Origin: Phialocephala subalpina
Taxonomy: Eukaryota; Ascomycota; Leotiomycetes; Helotiales; Mollisiaceae
Direction: 5' to 3'
Assembly (NCBI GenBank): GCA_900073065.1
Contig: FJOG01000049.1
Coordinates: forward strand, 263,933-327,932
DNA length: 64,000 nt
A model generated the notes under the pieces. That model did not search any database, had not been told where the DNA came from, and saw only the letters and a program-made list of their open reading frames with translations. This document shows, piece after piece, positions 11,778 to 24,560 of the stretch (its first letter is position 1; each line of letters begins with the position of its first letter). The position numbers and the translations under genes were made by a program.

Positions 11778-12577
11778 TGTTGTTTGAATCTCAGTGTCTT
11801 GAGTAGTTGCAGGATTCACTAAATTCCGTGTGGGAAGCGACCGGTAATTTTACTTTTTTTTTTTGCGATGCTCTGAGATGAAGGAGAATAATAAATGATT
11901 CTATGCACGAGTAAGTAAACTTAAAACGTTACTGGCAGCTTAGGATAGAAGGGATGGGATGATGGGCTCGCTGAACTACCGTATTTGCGCTAATACAGGG
12001 GAATAAAAAGCTTCGGTCCAGACCGGACAATATCACAGATAGCCTTGCTATGCACCCTCTCTTCTAATAAGTGTCCGAGGAGTGAGTACACACACGGAGT
12101 ACAGGCAGGTTCAGTGTTAGTACAGTACAGTACTGTAGATGCTTGCTTTTTATTTCCTAGGGATTGTCGTCCGTGGTCTTTGTTATGAGTGGAGCTCGGC
12201 TTCACAGCACGGATGGTTAGGCGTGCCTGCCAAGATTAGGTATAAGTCCGCTACTCCCCGGATCCAGCCAGCCTGCACCTGAGCTATTGTACCCCTGCCG
12301 GTGCGGTTGGCGACAGAGGCGAGGCTGTGATCCACCGGCCGCGCCGTAGGTATACCTTACCTAATAAGCCGAAAGTCTTTCCTTCCTTGTACATAAGTGA
12401 TCTCAATCATCTACACGTCAGGTAATTTGCAAGGTCTTGGTCTCCTAGTACCTAATAAATTATGTCATCTTCTACGTACTTTGATATTATGAATTCTGTG
12501 CGAGAATGAAGGTGATCATTTCCTGTCGTTATTAGCTGGCTTGCTGACCACAATATGCCAGCCAGTATCGGTGAGGG
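11778..12577. other. Intergenic, no gene seen
   Basis: About 800 bp upstream of oxidoreductase 3. It contains poly-T (11856-11864), a TACAGTACAGTACTGTA palindrome near 12119-12136, and several GTAC-rich short motifs, but no coding sequence or RNA gene that can be supported. Confidence 0.4.
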
Positions 12578-12809
12578 TTGTCAGTTGAGGACTCGTAATC
12601 AGTAGAAGTAGTCTTAATACGGTAGGGAAATCGTTGCATATTGGCATAAAGCCGCATCATTAGTTACGCATCGTTTCACTAGGCGGTTTGGCCTAATTCC
12701 GATGTTCCAGCAAGAGCACTATATCAAGCAGACATTTCCACTTAACTAGACAGACAGATTTGACATCAATACCATACATTTTGCCTCCAGCCGCTTCCGC
12801 AACTGATAA
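12578..12809 (+). repeat. Dispersed repeat R, copy 1
   Basis: About 230 bp that recur in the same orientation at 50894-51120, with blocks such as AGTTGAGG, AAAGCCGCAT, TTTCACTAGGC, TATCAAGCAGACATTTCC and GACAGACAGATTTGACATCA identical and scattered single differences and small indels. No coding potential. Both copies lie next to HET genes. Probably a non-coding transposon remnant or a segmental copy. Confidence 0.8.
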
Positions 12810-13550
12810 GGGTTAAGTATAACCCGAGTAGTAGTTTCTGAAATGTCCTTAACGTAATCCACAACACCATACCTGACGACCGAAACGCCGGTTTTAGCGG
12901 GCGATTGGTAGTTTCAATACATTCATTCTCTCCAAATGTCCAAGCTCCGACCATGCTACCCTGAGAGTCCAGCACATTCATATTTCGCATTCGGTTCAGC
13001 CTATATTCTCATGTCCTATTCAAAGCACTCGCTCTAAGATATTACGTTCTCGGATTCCTTTTCTGGATTGAAAACAGAAGGAATTTTCCAAATCGCTCTG
13101 ATCCGAGGTTAGCTAGATGCCGTTCCTACATCTATCCTATCCTTATTTGGTTGCGCGGCATCGCAGCCTGTCTGCTTTTCTATACCCCATGAGCTGAGTA
13201 TGATCCTCGCACCCCCTTAACTTGTTTATATGTTGCCATAACAGCACACTTTTCGGACCGCTGTACGGCACTGTCCGTCTTAGACGAGAGACCGGAACAA
13301 TTTAGAGGCTCCGAATTCATTTCCTTTTGCATTGATACCACCGCTGTCGCCATATCCGGATACGGTATTAGTTCCTGTTCTTCGGAATCTTCTGCAGACA
13401 TTGGAATGATAAATACGCCGATCTCGTCAAAAAAGAAGCAGAAGACATCTTCAAAGTCGGTAATACACGGCAAAGCATAGCAAGTGTACATATAATTGAC
13501 GTATACGCGACCATGCTTCCCTCTCCTGTTGCCGGCAGATTTCCAGGTGA
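12810..13550. other. Unassigned stretch downstream of HET pseudogene
   Basis: Minus-strand open stretches (12990-12766, 13491-13180) show no recognisable family. They may be the decayed C-terminal part of the HET gene to the right, because the reading direction matches, but this cannot be proved from sequence alone. Confidence 0.3.
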
Positions 13551-14967
13551 TCAGATCTGATCCAGATTGTCCTTTGTATCACTCCCACTTTGAGGCTGCA
13601 GGTATGCCTTTCTCCATGCGGAACAGTGTTCGAGGTCTTTCACGTCCAGCGACAAGAGACACAAGCTTTCCGCCGAGCTGAACCATTGCAGACGGGGGTT
13701 TGTGAGCGCCCGGCCATAACTTTGGAATTCCGGCACTTTAATAAAGACTCGACTTATCTTGAACTTGCATTTATCTTTCAAATCGATGGTACTGTACCCG
13801 CCGACCGGAGAAGTAAGCTGGCCAAACTGGTTTCCGCAAATACATAGAAGTCCCTTTCCACCTCGAAGCCCAGCCATACTAAATATATCTTGGAATTCTC
13901 TATTTGCTTCACCGCAAGGCAGGCCGAAATTCCCTGTGCAGTAGCTGATGTTGGAGCGCTCAGCCCATCGAGGTTGGGGCATCACTAAATAAGAAACCCC
14001 CCCCCCCCCTCTGGTATCCGAATAAACCAATCCAGCCTCCGGCCGATTGCGGAACTGTTCCGGAGACTCGGCAAGAGGATGATCGCAAGGCATTCACGCG
14101 GCAAAATCGACATTTTTCTTTCCCCCGTCAAACCGATTGATTGGATCCCACAAGTCCCAGGCGAGAAGCGAAAAATCAACGCAAGAATTCAAAATCTCCC
14201 GTTGAGGGCGTAGAAAGGCTTTCTTACCCTCGCCTTAAATCAACGATATATTGATGCCAAAAATTCCCATTAGACAGTAAGAGGCATCTTCGATTCTCGT
14301 AGTCTTTCTGGAGGCCGCCCAAGATATTCGCTCTGCGACGCCGCATTCCGAAGGGTATTATGTCCCAGCAAGGACAGCCTCTGGAATGCCAGTGATAGAC
14401 GATATCTGGGGCAAAAGGGTGTACTTTGTGCCAAATCGGAGCCAGTCGGCCGAGAAGAAGTCAACGACGGGCGGTCCAAGCAGCTCTTGAAGCGTCCAGC
14501 CTCGAGTGAATCATTTTCTTTGCTTGAAATACCCGTTTTGAATCAATCACGTCGTCGAACTTGGAGATGACATCCCACTTAGATGGTATATCTGCAAGAT
14601 AAGCGTAGCAGATTGCAGCGTCCTGATACCAGCGATACATTGAGTTAATTGCCTCGGACGGCTTTGCACTACTCGTCTTGTCGATGCTGGAACGGGTGTT
14701 AAAATCGCGCAGTTAGGTCTCGAGAGCTACTCGCCAGCAGTTGTCAATCCAAGCATAGTCAAACCCGTCTTCGTTAGCTTGCCTGACGCATCTTTCTATC
14801 TTTGCGAAACCTTTCTTTTTCTTGGCCTCGTCATAGTTCACCTGTATATCATAAAGAGTGACCTCTTCCTTATCCCAATAGTGAGAAATAATCACATTGG
14901 GTGAGGTAACAAACCCGACGAACTCGACAAGGCATATGGGGTTGCTTTTGGTGTTGAGGAGACGCAT
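13551..14967 (-). pseudogene. HET-domain (heterokaryon incompatibility) pseudogene
   Basis: Starts MRLLNTKSNP at 14967 and runs through the canonical HET blocks: VIISHYWDKEEVT, GFAKIERCVRQAN, DYAWIDNC, then CIDKTSSAKPSEAINSMYRW after a 48-bp intron, GWTLQELLGPPVVDFFSADW, FGTKYTLLPQISSITGIPE, AERISWAASRKTTRIEDASYC, and HPLAESPEQFRN. Intact members of this family regulate vegetative incompatibility and cell death. Here the frame is broken near GWTLQEL and by TAA/TGA codons after AVLAG, in INISLI and before MPCDHP, so it cannot make a full protein. Several stops are explained by C-to-T or G-to-A change. A run of 13 C at 13997-14009 lies inside and may hide a length error. Confidence 0.85.
14662..14709 (-). 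other. GC-AG intron in the HET pseudogene
   Basis: Reading the minus strand, the frame joins DNC|CIDKTSS only if a 48-bp intron starting GCGAGT and ending CCAG is removed; it contains a CTAAC branch site. A GC 5' splice site is rare but genuine in fungi. Confidence 0.6.
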
Positions 14968-15194
14968 TTCTCGTGAGGATTGTTTCGAAGGATTACCTGC
15001 AAAAATAAAGAGGATAACGCGGGAAGAGTATTGCAGGGGCTTGTTGCGACGACAGAGGAGGAAGCGGTGTAGTAAGGAGAAAGAGGAATTGGGGGGCAGG
15101 ATAATAAGGTAAACTACTAATTCTACTTCTGTGCGTATTATACCGCCTTCGAAGAAAATAAAGAACTAAAAAACTAGTGATACCCAATTTGCCT

Positions 15195-16400
15195 TCTCTT
15201 AGATAACTTATTTCTAATTATTATGAAATCGTTTAATTTAAGCGTTAAAACTCTTTTATAATAAATATAAAATTTTATATTAAATTAATTAATAAATTAT
15301 TTTTATATAATATTAAACTTTTAAACTTATATAATAATATTTTTTTATTATTTGTATTTTTTTATTTCTAATAATTATTATTATTAAAAGAAATATTATT
15401 TATAATTTTAATATTTTTAATTTTATTATTTAATTTTCCGTTTTTTATTATAAAATAATTATTAAATCTAATTGAAATTCCAATAATATTAAAATTATTT
15501 AATATTTTCAATATTTTTAATATTAATATTAATAATATTTCATATTTATTTAATTATTAATTATATAATTATAATTATAAATAAAATTTTAATTAAAATA
15601 TATTTTATTAATTTAAATTTTATATTATTTATAATTAATTTTCTTTTAATAATTCTTTTTATTAAAAAATAAATATAATTTTATATTTTTTAATAAAATA
15701 ATTTATTAAAAAATTTATTAAAAATTTATTATTTTTAAATAAAAATTTTTTTATTATAAATATAACGAATAATATTATCTTCGATTTTTATAAATTAAAT
15801 AAATTAGAATTATTCGAATTTTATAATTTTACTTATAATATATATTAATTTTTAATTTAATAATAAAAATTAAAAATTAATTAAAATAAAAATTTAATAT
15901 ATATTATTTATTTTAAATATTTCAATTAATATAATTATAAATTCTCAAAAAAATTTATTATTTATTATTAAAAGAATAAATAAGAATATGAAATCCATTT
16001 GATAAAATTATATATAAATAAGGCTTATATTTATAATCCTTTTTTTTAAATAAATTATTATAAAAAGAATTATAAGAAGTTATTAGAAATCAAAAAAAAG
16101 TATAATCCAAGTAAAAATTTATTTATTCTCTTTAATATTAGAAGTAATAAATAGGATTGTAATTTAAATATAAAGAAATTATATTAAGTCCCAAATATTT
16201 CGAAATATAATAATTTATATAAGAAATATTCAATGATAAATCTTGATATCATTTGAAAATTTCAAGATATATTAAAATATAAATGAGAATTTAAGAATTT
16301 TATACGTAATAACTTTTATTTATAATATTTTAAATTCTTTTATAAGAATAGAAAAAGAAGTTAAGTTTTAAATAATATTCCTTATATTGCGATATAGTAC
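15195..16400. repeat. AT-rich, gene-free block (RIP-like)
   Basis: About 1.2 kb of nearly pure A/T with no open frames or readable transposon motifs. Composition returns to normal just before the FAD monooxygenase stop codon at 16452. Probably a RIP-destroyed mobile element. Confidence 0.75.
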
Positions 16401-16451
16401 CCTAAGCTTAAATACACTTTGAACATGCCATGTATTTGTATGTCCGGTCCT

Positions 16452-17786
16452 CTAAAGATCCAAATTCTCCTCTGCGACATCATATGCCAAGCCCTTTTGC
16501 CCCAAACCCAACTTATCTAAATTACATGCCTCATAAATCCACAATGCTCCAGAAGCCACAATCTCGTTAACCGCCAGACGCCAGCCACTCGTGCTTCTGC
16601 GCACCGTTCCGTTGCGCTCGGCAGTCTTGTGCATCTCGTTCACCCGCGGCCTCCTCCTCTGGTCATATACGCTGAAGACATCGTCAAGTGAATAATCGGG
16701 CTTCTGGAGGAGTCGTGAGAGCAAGAAGATATCTTCAAGCGCCATCGAGACGCCTTGGCTAGCGTGAGGTTGCATCGCGTGAGCCGCATCGCCAATCAGA
16801 AGGCACCGGCCCCTTGACCATCTTCCACCCAGTGGGAGTCTGAAAATGGGGTAGAACTTGACCACTTGGGTCTGGTAGACGACTCTTCTCAGCAAGTCTC
16901 CCCACTCCCCCTTCAGATCTTTCAAGAAGCCGTCCATAGTGGCCTTGAACTCGTCCACCTCTTTCTTACCATGCTCCTCCCATCCGTCACGGGTGTAACC
17001 TGAGCCAGGCATGGTCACTTCACGGGAGAAGAACCAGTAAATGGAGTCGCCAGATCTAGTGCAAGGAGTAATGGCAAAGAGCCCATCCGTGACCAAAGTG
17101 GCGTTGAGGCCGTCGAGCGACATTGCCGCGGGAGGTAACTGGAAAGTAGGAACAATAGAGAAGACATTCGAAATGCCCGAATACTCAGGCGTGATCTCCG
17201 GGTCAACGTAGGTCTTTCGAACAGCGGAGTGAATACCATCACAACCGAGGAGGAGGTTTGCAGTATCGCTCGTACCGTCAGAAAATGTCGCAGTGACTCC
17301 TTCATCGGTCTCGTTGATTCCCACCAATCGTTTCCCGTAGTGAATCGGGATCCCAGCATTTTGAGCCGCCTTGAGCAGCACATCCAGCAGGTCAGCCCTT
17401 TTGATTCTCAGGTAGCCAAATCCAGTCTTCTCCTTGCTCCATCCTGTCTGATCCATTTTCCCAAGGACATGGCCCTTGACCGAGTGAATGACGAGGTCAG
17501 AGCCACTCGAGGCTCGGGTAAGGAGTTCTTCATAAAGTCCGAGGCGACCTAGAAGTCTTGAACCATTTGATGGGATACCAATGGCCCCACCAAGAGTTGT
17601 TGGTTCCGGACGAATTTCGTAGAGAACTGGGGATATGTTGTTACTCTGACGGAGATGCAACGCTGCTGATACGCCGGCTGGGCCAGCTCCGATGATGAGC
17701 ACCTAGGTGTAGCCAAGGTCAGATCGAATCCATGAACTCAACATTGCCATGGTGATAGGTCTTACCTTATTAATACTTTTGGGCAT
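16452..17786 (-). CDS. FAD-dependent monooxygenase (salicylate hydroxylase-like)
   Basis: Predicted 423-aa flavoprotein hydroxylase using FAD and NAD(P)H on an aromatic or similar substrate. A 7-codon first exon (17786-17766, MPKSINK) is joined by a 63-bp intron to 17702-16452. Motifs: FAD-binding GAGPAGVSAALHLRQ, DG motif LLLGCDGIHSAVR, and GD motif CLLIGDAAHAMQPHASQG followed by SMALEDIFLLSRLL. Length fits single-component group A hydroxylases. It is followed upstream on the same strand by a Zn2Cys6 factor and a hydrolase, so the three may form a small degradative or secondary-metabolite cluster. The AT-rich block starts only 50 bp beyond its stop codon. Confidence 0.9.
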
Positions 17787-19167
17787 TGCTCGTGGATACT
17801 GAGGTTTGAATGATGTTAAAACTCTCGAGCGGAGGTTTCCAAATCAAATATTGCTCTGCGAAAGCACTTCAGCTCAAACATTGGAGTATGAGGAAAGGAA
17901 GATAGATTATTTCATTCACTTATAAGGCTAATTCACGACACTCGGGCCTTGCAATCAGCATCGGCGTGCCACGAATCGTGCGAGCAGTCGGCTTTTCGTC
18001 ATTAAATTAGCGAAAGCATTCTAACGCCCAATCATACCCTCCCGGGGAACCGTAGCCGATAGATCCCCGGTAACCGATACGTGATTCGCTAATCTCAGCT
18101 TTACCAAGCACCGAACCGCCGAAGTCGTTGGTTACACCTTCGGAAATTCTAATTGCACCCGCCGAGCCACTCGGTCAAGGGCATAATTTTGGAGGAATGC
18201 CTCATGGCTTTCCTCGGAAACTTGTAGCCATGATGCAAATTAGCAACGCTATGATGCGCTCGGAATGCGTTCTCTCCCAGGGCACGAGTGGTACCAAACG
18301 ATTTCATCCTGGAACGACTCGTTAGAACGGAAGTCGGAAGCGCAGTTGTGAGAGAATTCATTGCTGAATTGCCTTACTTCCCTCGATCGAAGGAGCTGGT
18401 CTGAAGCTGTATTTTGAACTTCGTATGATCAAATGCTCGATCAGGACTTTCTGGGTATTCTCCTTATTTTCTTTCTTTCTTTCTTTCTTTCTTCGATTAC
18501 AATCATGCCAGCAGATCGTGTCTATTTGAATGGGAGGCTCAGGTTTAGTCGGACTCAGGCAGGCGATTGGAGGAATCGCACATTCTGAATTATCCTTGGC
18601 CTAGCTCCAACCAATGTGACATTGAATTCTTCACTCTAGCATCAATTGTTTATCTCAAGCATGAACTCATCATACTGGACCTATCCCAAGCTAGCTTCTA
18701 CCCAGCCTTCGCTCAGTAAGACGATCCCGAGAGCAGGTTGACGCCTTGCGGGATAGTGAAAAAGCCGAAGTGTGACAGACATCGTTGCAAGTCAATCGCT
18801 CCAAGGTCCAGCCAATGTTATGGAGCCGACTATTGCAGAGAGCCATTCTGACGCTAATTTCAGTGTGAGTTGTAATAAAGGCTGGAATTTAAGGGCCAGA
18901 TTTTGGCTTGGCTGCTTGTGACAAGCATGGAGTCATAATATGAAGGCGGGAATAATAGAGGCGTGTCAGCGTTCATAACTTGAGGTGCCATTTAGAGGGA
19001 GTTCATATGAGCTTCAGCAAAAGTACATCTCTCTTCAGCTCATCCTTTGTTACTTGTCACTCTGTTTTTATCCCTCGTGTACTGTGGAAAGACTGTACAG
19101 TACAAATTGAGACCTATCATCGCCTGTAACGCCCCTACAACCCATAACCTGATTGGATCCCAATCTC
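17787..19167. other. Intergenic, no gene seen
   Basis: About 1.38 kb between the monooxygenase promoter and the 3' end of the Zn2Cys6 gene. It contains a TTTC microsatellite and a CCGGGGAACCG / CCCCGGTAACCG near-repeat (18043-18080), but no supported gene. Confidence 0.4.
18468..18493 (+). repeat. (CTTT)n microsatellite
   Basis: Six tandem CTTT units in a pyrimidine-rich stretch. Likely polymorphic in length. Confidence 0.9.
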
Positions 19168-21813
19168 TTACATAGGATTAACCCACTCGATTGGATTTCT
19201 ATAATCCATCATGCTATTATCAAAGAAGTCCATTAAATCGATGCCATCTGGTAAACCCCCCACGATGGAAAATGGTATATCGTTGATGGGGTAAGCAAGA
19301 GTATCCACGCTCGGAGGATCTGCCAGCGTTTCATCGCCATAGTTGTATACCTACACAAATTACTGGAGTTAGAGTCTCCCTCTTTTTTAACTAGGAGGCA
19401 CAAATAGCTCCTGGGTGACTTACAGAGATTGATAAAGGGGGACTTTGTGGAGCTGAGCCAATAATCCTTGATTGCCCTAACGATCGGTCAACGCCCGCGG
19501 CTCCAGCTGTACCAGCTTTGAGCTTGGACTCTAAGTCTTGGACATATTGCCGCGCGATATAAGCAAAGTCGGAAAGGAGAGAGCTGGGCAGGGACCCGCC
19601 GGAGGCATATTCTACACGGCAGAAATAGCCAGCGGCAACGCCCAGAAGAGAAAGGTTGCTGTTAGTTTCTGGATGAGTTGGATTGTGCACGACAAAGTCA
19701 AACAGGATAAATAAAGCGGAGAGAGGTATAGACCCCCAGATCCTGTCCTTATCAGCGTCAAAGTTACCCGATATCTTATGGAGAGGGCATACCAAACTGG
19801 AGCATGGTGCTCTGTATCGATGTATCGCGTTAGCTCGATTATAACACGAGCGGCATTTAAAAGAGCCTCCTTGCTTTTTGATCGTCGATGCGACGTGCTA
19901 CCGGCATCGCCATGTAGAGATATCCGCGATAAAGCGATTACGACACTATAATAGTGGTAATGTGTCCTTAGCGCAACAGCCATCGATGGCTGCTCCGAAA
20001 AGTACTCAGACTGGAAAGATTCGCCTGGCCGAAATCGTTTCGGAATGGAGTTCCTCCAGGATTCGAGATCGTTATTTACAGTATCAATGGCCGCATGGCA
20101 CAATTCAGTTGAATTCAAAGTCGCACTGATCGAGAAGAGCACCTCATATGCTCTAGATAGTAGTCGGCTGAAGCGAGCCATCGTAATGAACCAGTCGAAA
20201 CCTTGAAAGACTGCATCGGGAGTCTCAGGAATTGGAGCACCAATATCATAATCAACTAATATCTTATAGAATTAGCAAATTTCAATTTATGCTTGGCTTG
20301 AAACAAGAACTCACAGAAGCCCTGCCGCAGGCAAAAGACGCCATCTTCTCCAGGATGTAAATCACCCAGAAGGTTCGATGGCATTCTTCCTCATTCTCTC
20401 CGTGACATGTTGTCTTGTTAAAACCAAGCAATTGGACCATTCTAGCTGCCTCGGCGGTCAACATGTTTCCAATCTGGAGACAGGATGAATTCTGCGCAAA
20501 GATAGCCTGCATGAAATAATTTCAGTTCAAGTCATTTGCGATCTGGATAGCGTTAACCATACCATTGCAGTCACAGCCTTTGGGTCGTCAGCCACCAAAA
20601 CGGATATACTTGCCCGGGTCAACTTACCTGCACATCCACCAATGCTTCTTTGGGGACTAAAATATCCGAAAGTAGCCCCAGAGAAGTTTGATAGAGCTTC
20701 CATGCCATTCCTTCCGCCGGGTCATATGTCCCACCATCTTGGTATTGGCATCCAAGCGCGAGCACGGCGTGATAGAGAGCCGAAAAATGTGGACTGCCCT
20801 GCTGGTGTTGAGCCTGTTCTATGCTAAAAGCTTTCTCCTCAAAATTCTTTCGATCTAGAAAAGGATACAGAGGGTGGACATGGGTAAAATACGCTACAAG
20901 AAACATTAGCGTCAGTGATATATATAAAATAAACACTTTGAAATACTCCTCCCTTCTTACCTGTTATATATGACTTGGCGGTATCGAAGGAGACTTGTAG
21001 GGCCGGTGTTGGGCAACTAAACTTGATCGCTGAGCCAAAAGCGGGACCATTACGATTCATACGTGAACCAATGAGAGCAGCTAGTGTCTCGATGTGATCT
21101 CGAAGTTTTGTATGGCCGAGGCGCTCGGATATAGATGAGATTCGCTTTTCAGAGAAGAACGCCAGCCCTGAGCTGCCAACTACACCAAAGTTAATGCCGA
21201 GTTCCTTTGAACTTGTACTGATGCGAAGCATACCATAGTAGTCGTGAGCCTAAACGGAGACAACATTAGCGAGCGATAACGTTTGCACGTTCTAGGCAGC
21301 TCTGACCTTTATTATTGAAGGTTCATTTTGGCGTCTGCCGCTTGTATTTCTGTCTTCGAGGAGATGGTCAATGTACAGCTTCGAAGGATACGTTCCTAAC
21401 GGCTGCTGCTGAAGTGACGACGAAACGGCATCACGTGGAGTGCCAAGTCCGTCCGTATTGAGCGAAGAGTTCTGTGTATCGTGGATGCGGAGCGACGGTG
21501 CTGGTCGGAACGCTGGCGTCGAGCCCCGGATATGCGTACCTCGTTTCTTGGTACGACTGAAGCGACATGGAACATTGCGTTTCTTGAGTGTGAACAATCA
21601 GCACATCGTACTCTATACGTCGATCAATGTGGGTCTCACGGTACAGGCCATGCATGATGGAGCATTGGGGTTGTCTGTTTCTCCGGAAAAGAGTTAAATA
21701 GCCTGCGACATGCGAATCGGGTCCGGGCACTTACTCATACAGCGCACCTTGCGGGATCTGCAATCATCGCAGGCCTTGGAAAGCTTCGGCTGCGTCGCGC
21801 CAACTTCCTCCAT
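19168..21813 (-). CDS. Zn2Cys6 fungal-specific transcription factor, ten exons
   Basis: Predicted 707 aa. Exons (minus strand): 21813-21735, 21674-21640, 21582-21307, 21249-20961, 20893-20628, 20577-20563, 20506-20315, 20262-19793, 19742-19424, 19350-19168; all phases agree. The zinc cluster is split by two introns and reads CDDCRSRKVRC, CMAC, KRNVPC (Cx2Cx6Cx8Cx2Cx6C). The fungal_trans domain includes HVHPLYPFLDRKNFEEKAF, QAVTAMAIFAQNSSC (made by a 15-bp microexon) and DYDIGAPIPETPDAVF. The end is IEWVNPM. It probably regulates the flanking FAD monooxygenase and hydrolase genes. Compared with the intron-poor factor at 7467 this gene is unusually fragmented but every join is consistent. Confidence 0.88.
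20563..20577 (-). other. 15-bp microexon of the Zn2Cys6 gene
   Basis: Encodes AVTAM. It is required to rebuild the conserved VQAVTAMAIFAQN block of fungal_trans proteins. Flanked by AAAG on the 5' side and GTATGG on the 3' side in the minus strand. Automatic gene finders are likely to miss it. Confidence 0.7.
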
Positions 21814-22306
21814 TTCGTGCCGTGTCGTTCAGTTATTTGAATCAAATCAATCAAGAGTAGGGTGGTCGGCAGGTGAGCGGCGGTTCTCTGATTTAACGCG
21901 AAACTAGTTAGTCACGTGCAGTCGCCTGAGCACTAACTAAGACGAGGTCGGCGTCCGAGCCTGCCGACAGGGTTTTACCGCACATGCACACACATATCAC
22001 ACAGACATCACGAACACGGCGTTTTGTTTCAGAGCAGCCGGAATCTATCCTCGCATGACTAGACAACATTCCAAGCAAAATGGATTTGTCTTATCCGAAT
22101 GATGAGAACCACGCGAAGTGTGCTTCAGTGTACAAAGCTTCCATGACATGAGTTTCCTGCGATCCTTCCCTCGCGGAAAAGTTCTTCGTGTGGTAGGATG
22201 ATCTTCTCTGTGAGCAGCGATCCTGAATATAAGATTAGGGAAGCAATATGGGTTTTCTTCGTTTGATTGGCTGTCCAATTTGTCTACAGGGCTGGAATTG
22301 ACATGC
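21814..22306. other. Intergenic region
   Basis: The 493 bp contain the promoter of the Zn2Cys6 factor and the 3' end of the hydrolase gene. No other gene was recognised. A CACACATATCACACAGACATCACG stretch near 21989 is mildly repetitive. Confidence 0.4.
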
Positions 22307-24560
22307 TTAGAGCACATTGGGGTAGCCTTGCTTGCATGGCACCACTGGGCAAGTGATGTAGCCCATCCGATCTCGACCCAGATGAACCGCATTGATCCCC
22401 TCCGCATGTTCTTCCTCGTAGAAGGTTCTCATCGGCAAAGGCCTATATCCTGGAATATCTGGTTGCGCTTCTGTGGGTGAAATATCCAAGCGAAGCCTCC
22501 ACCCCTTCCGAATTCTCCCAGCGGCTGGCAAGATTTCAACTTCAATCAAAACAATTTCATCCAACTCCAGCGGAGCATAGTCGTCCCTTGTATGGGTGTG
22601 CCATGGCCGCTCTAGAAGTGACTTTGAAGGGTCCGTTTTTCGATGGCTTGCACGGAGAAACCCCTTTGCAAGTGGCTCAGCTTCACCTTTGGCGCCGAAC
22701 GGGATTGCATTGCCTTGTTCGTCGACAATCCAGAGGGTAACGACCACATCCGCGTCTGGCATTGACGACGAGACACTTAGCGTGGCAGTAAAATGGCCTG
22801 CAAAATCAACATCCTCCTCAAACTGGAGAGACTGGAAGCTGACACCGCATTTTTTACCGCTTGGTGGGGTTTTGGTCGAATACTCAAATCTCTTTGCAGG
22901 TCCACTTTCTGGACTCGTAGACAGAGACCCATCGCTTCGAAGATACCATTTCGTGTATCGAGTGCCAGGCACAGGCCAGTCCTTCTCCGTGCGCCAATAC
23001 CATTCTCGGTTGCCGAGCCTCATCTGAATGCCGACTCTTTCTAATTTGACATAGTCGGCTCCCCTCAGATGGCGGTCAAGGAATTGAAGTATTTTGGCCG
23101 ACGATTCGTTGCTCGCCCAAGGATAGTAGTCACAATCCACAACCTGGAGATGTACATGCTTAGAAGACATAGCTCTAAAGGCCTCGTAAGCTCCACGGCC
23201 ATGGATGATGAAGAGCTGAGATGCGCTAAGAAAACATGGAAGGCTTATTTCTCCCGGCTGCGTAGAGAGACCTCGCCACAAATCGTCATCGAATGGTTTT
23301 GCGTTCATGAGCTTGAGCAAGTCGACTTGATCATTCCATTTTGGTGAGGCTCTTTTCATTCGATGGCTCCAGTCGGTCAGAAATCGATGGTTTGGAATGC
23401 CTCCCGGATAAGCCGCCTCGCGATACAAATCAATATCACCTAATAGAAGAACATTAGACGTTTGATCTTGTTCATCCGATGATGAGGCCATACTTGCAAA
23501 CGGCACAAAACATTTCAGACCCTTAGGTCTCATTTGTGCCACGCTCCATTGGACATTCGCGCCGTAAGAGCTTCCGACCAAGGCTGAGCTCCCATCACTC
23601 CAACTCTGTTCGGCTGCCCACTCCACGGCATCGAAGAAGTCAGCCGCTAGCTGCCCTGGAACGCCTCTAGTTCCTGGAGTCTGCGACACACCTCTGGGAT
23701 CAATCTTGACCATGGCGTAACCATGAGGCACGTATCGAAACGTGTTGAACGTTGCGATGTTCTCAAACCCTCTTTGTCGTATCCAATCACCGGTCCAAAT
23801 ACGATCATCTGGAACTTGGATGTCGACGCCTGCTAAGGTTGAGTGCCAATCATCCTCAACTTTCTCGAACGCCGCGATATCTTTTTCGTCCTCCAGATCG
23901 GGACCAGAGCAGATGACTCTTCTTCCGTAGATAGTGCAACTAAGCAAAACAGGATATCTTTTTCCGTGCCCCATGGGCAGGTAAACATCACCGAGAACGA
24001 AATTCCCGTCTCGTACCGGAATTTGGATGTCGCGCATCACTTTGAAACCGGCTGCCTCTCGACGTAGATGATTTCGGGTGTGCGAGACAGATTTGGGTGA
24101 GAGCTTCAGTTCACCACAGATTTTGGAAAGAACGTCATCCAGATTAGACTCACTACTCGCATCCAGATCGACTTGTGAAGCATACTTTGTTATGACATTC
24201 TGGATCTGTTACATTGCGAATGATTTATTAGCAGTTTCATGACGAGGATTGCGCCAAGCTACTTACCTTCGTGTCAATGATGATGGGTTCCTCGAAGCCT
24301 TGTGCCGGAGAAAGGCTATATAGTAATCTTGCTCGATTGATTAACCTGGGATCCGATATTGGCGTATTCTCCGGCAAGAGGTCAGATATGGTCATCAATG
24401 GCTTGCCGATCGACCCCCCGAGCACAAGGGCTCCGATAGAGAAAGTGACAACATGACCGGTTTCGTAACGGTATGCGTAGTCACTAGTTGTGGTGCCTTG
24501 AGTGGTGCCACAGCCATACGAAAGCCCAACAACATCGAGAAATATTCCTTGCGTGCTCAT
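22307..24560 (-). CDS. CocE/NonD-type alpha/beta hydrolase with extra N-terminal domain
   Basis: Predicted 730 aa; exons 24560-24267 and 24205-22307. Residues 165-730 form an X-Pro dipeptidyl-peptidase S15-like catalytic domain (IQIPVRDGNFVLGDVYLP, DPRGVSQTPGTRG, nucleophile elbow ALVGSSYGANVQW) followed by the jelly-roll C-terminal domain (CGVSFQSLQFEEDVDFAGH, ADVVVTLWIVDEQG). Members cleave ester or amide bonds of small acyl compounds. The first 110 residues form a separate beta-rich unit with ETGHVVTFSIGALVLGG and RLINRARLLYSLSP, a pattern known from bacterial surface and lipoproteins. No signal peptide is evident. It lies next to a regulator and a flavin hydroxylase on the same strand, so a shared pathway is possible. 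Confidence 0.88.

Noticed and set aside
12119..12136. TACAGTACAGTACTGTA palindrome as operator
   Set aside because: No partner sites and no regulator link; simple-sequence origin is likely.
13997..14009. Run of 13 C as a biological switch tract
   Set aside because: It lies in an already broken HET pseudogene; a sequencing-length error is as likely.
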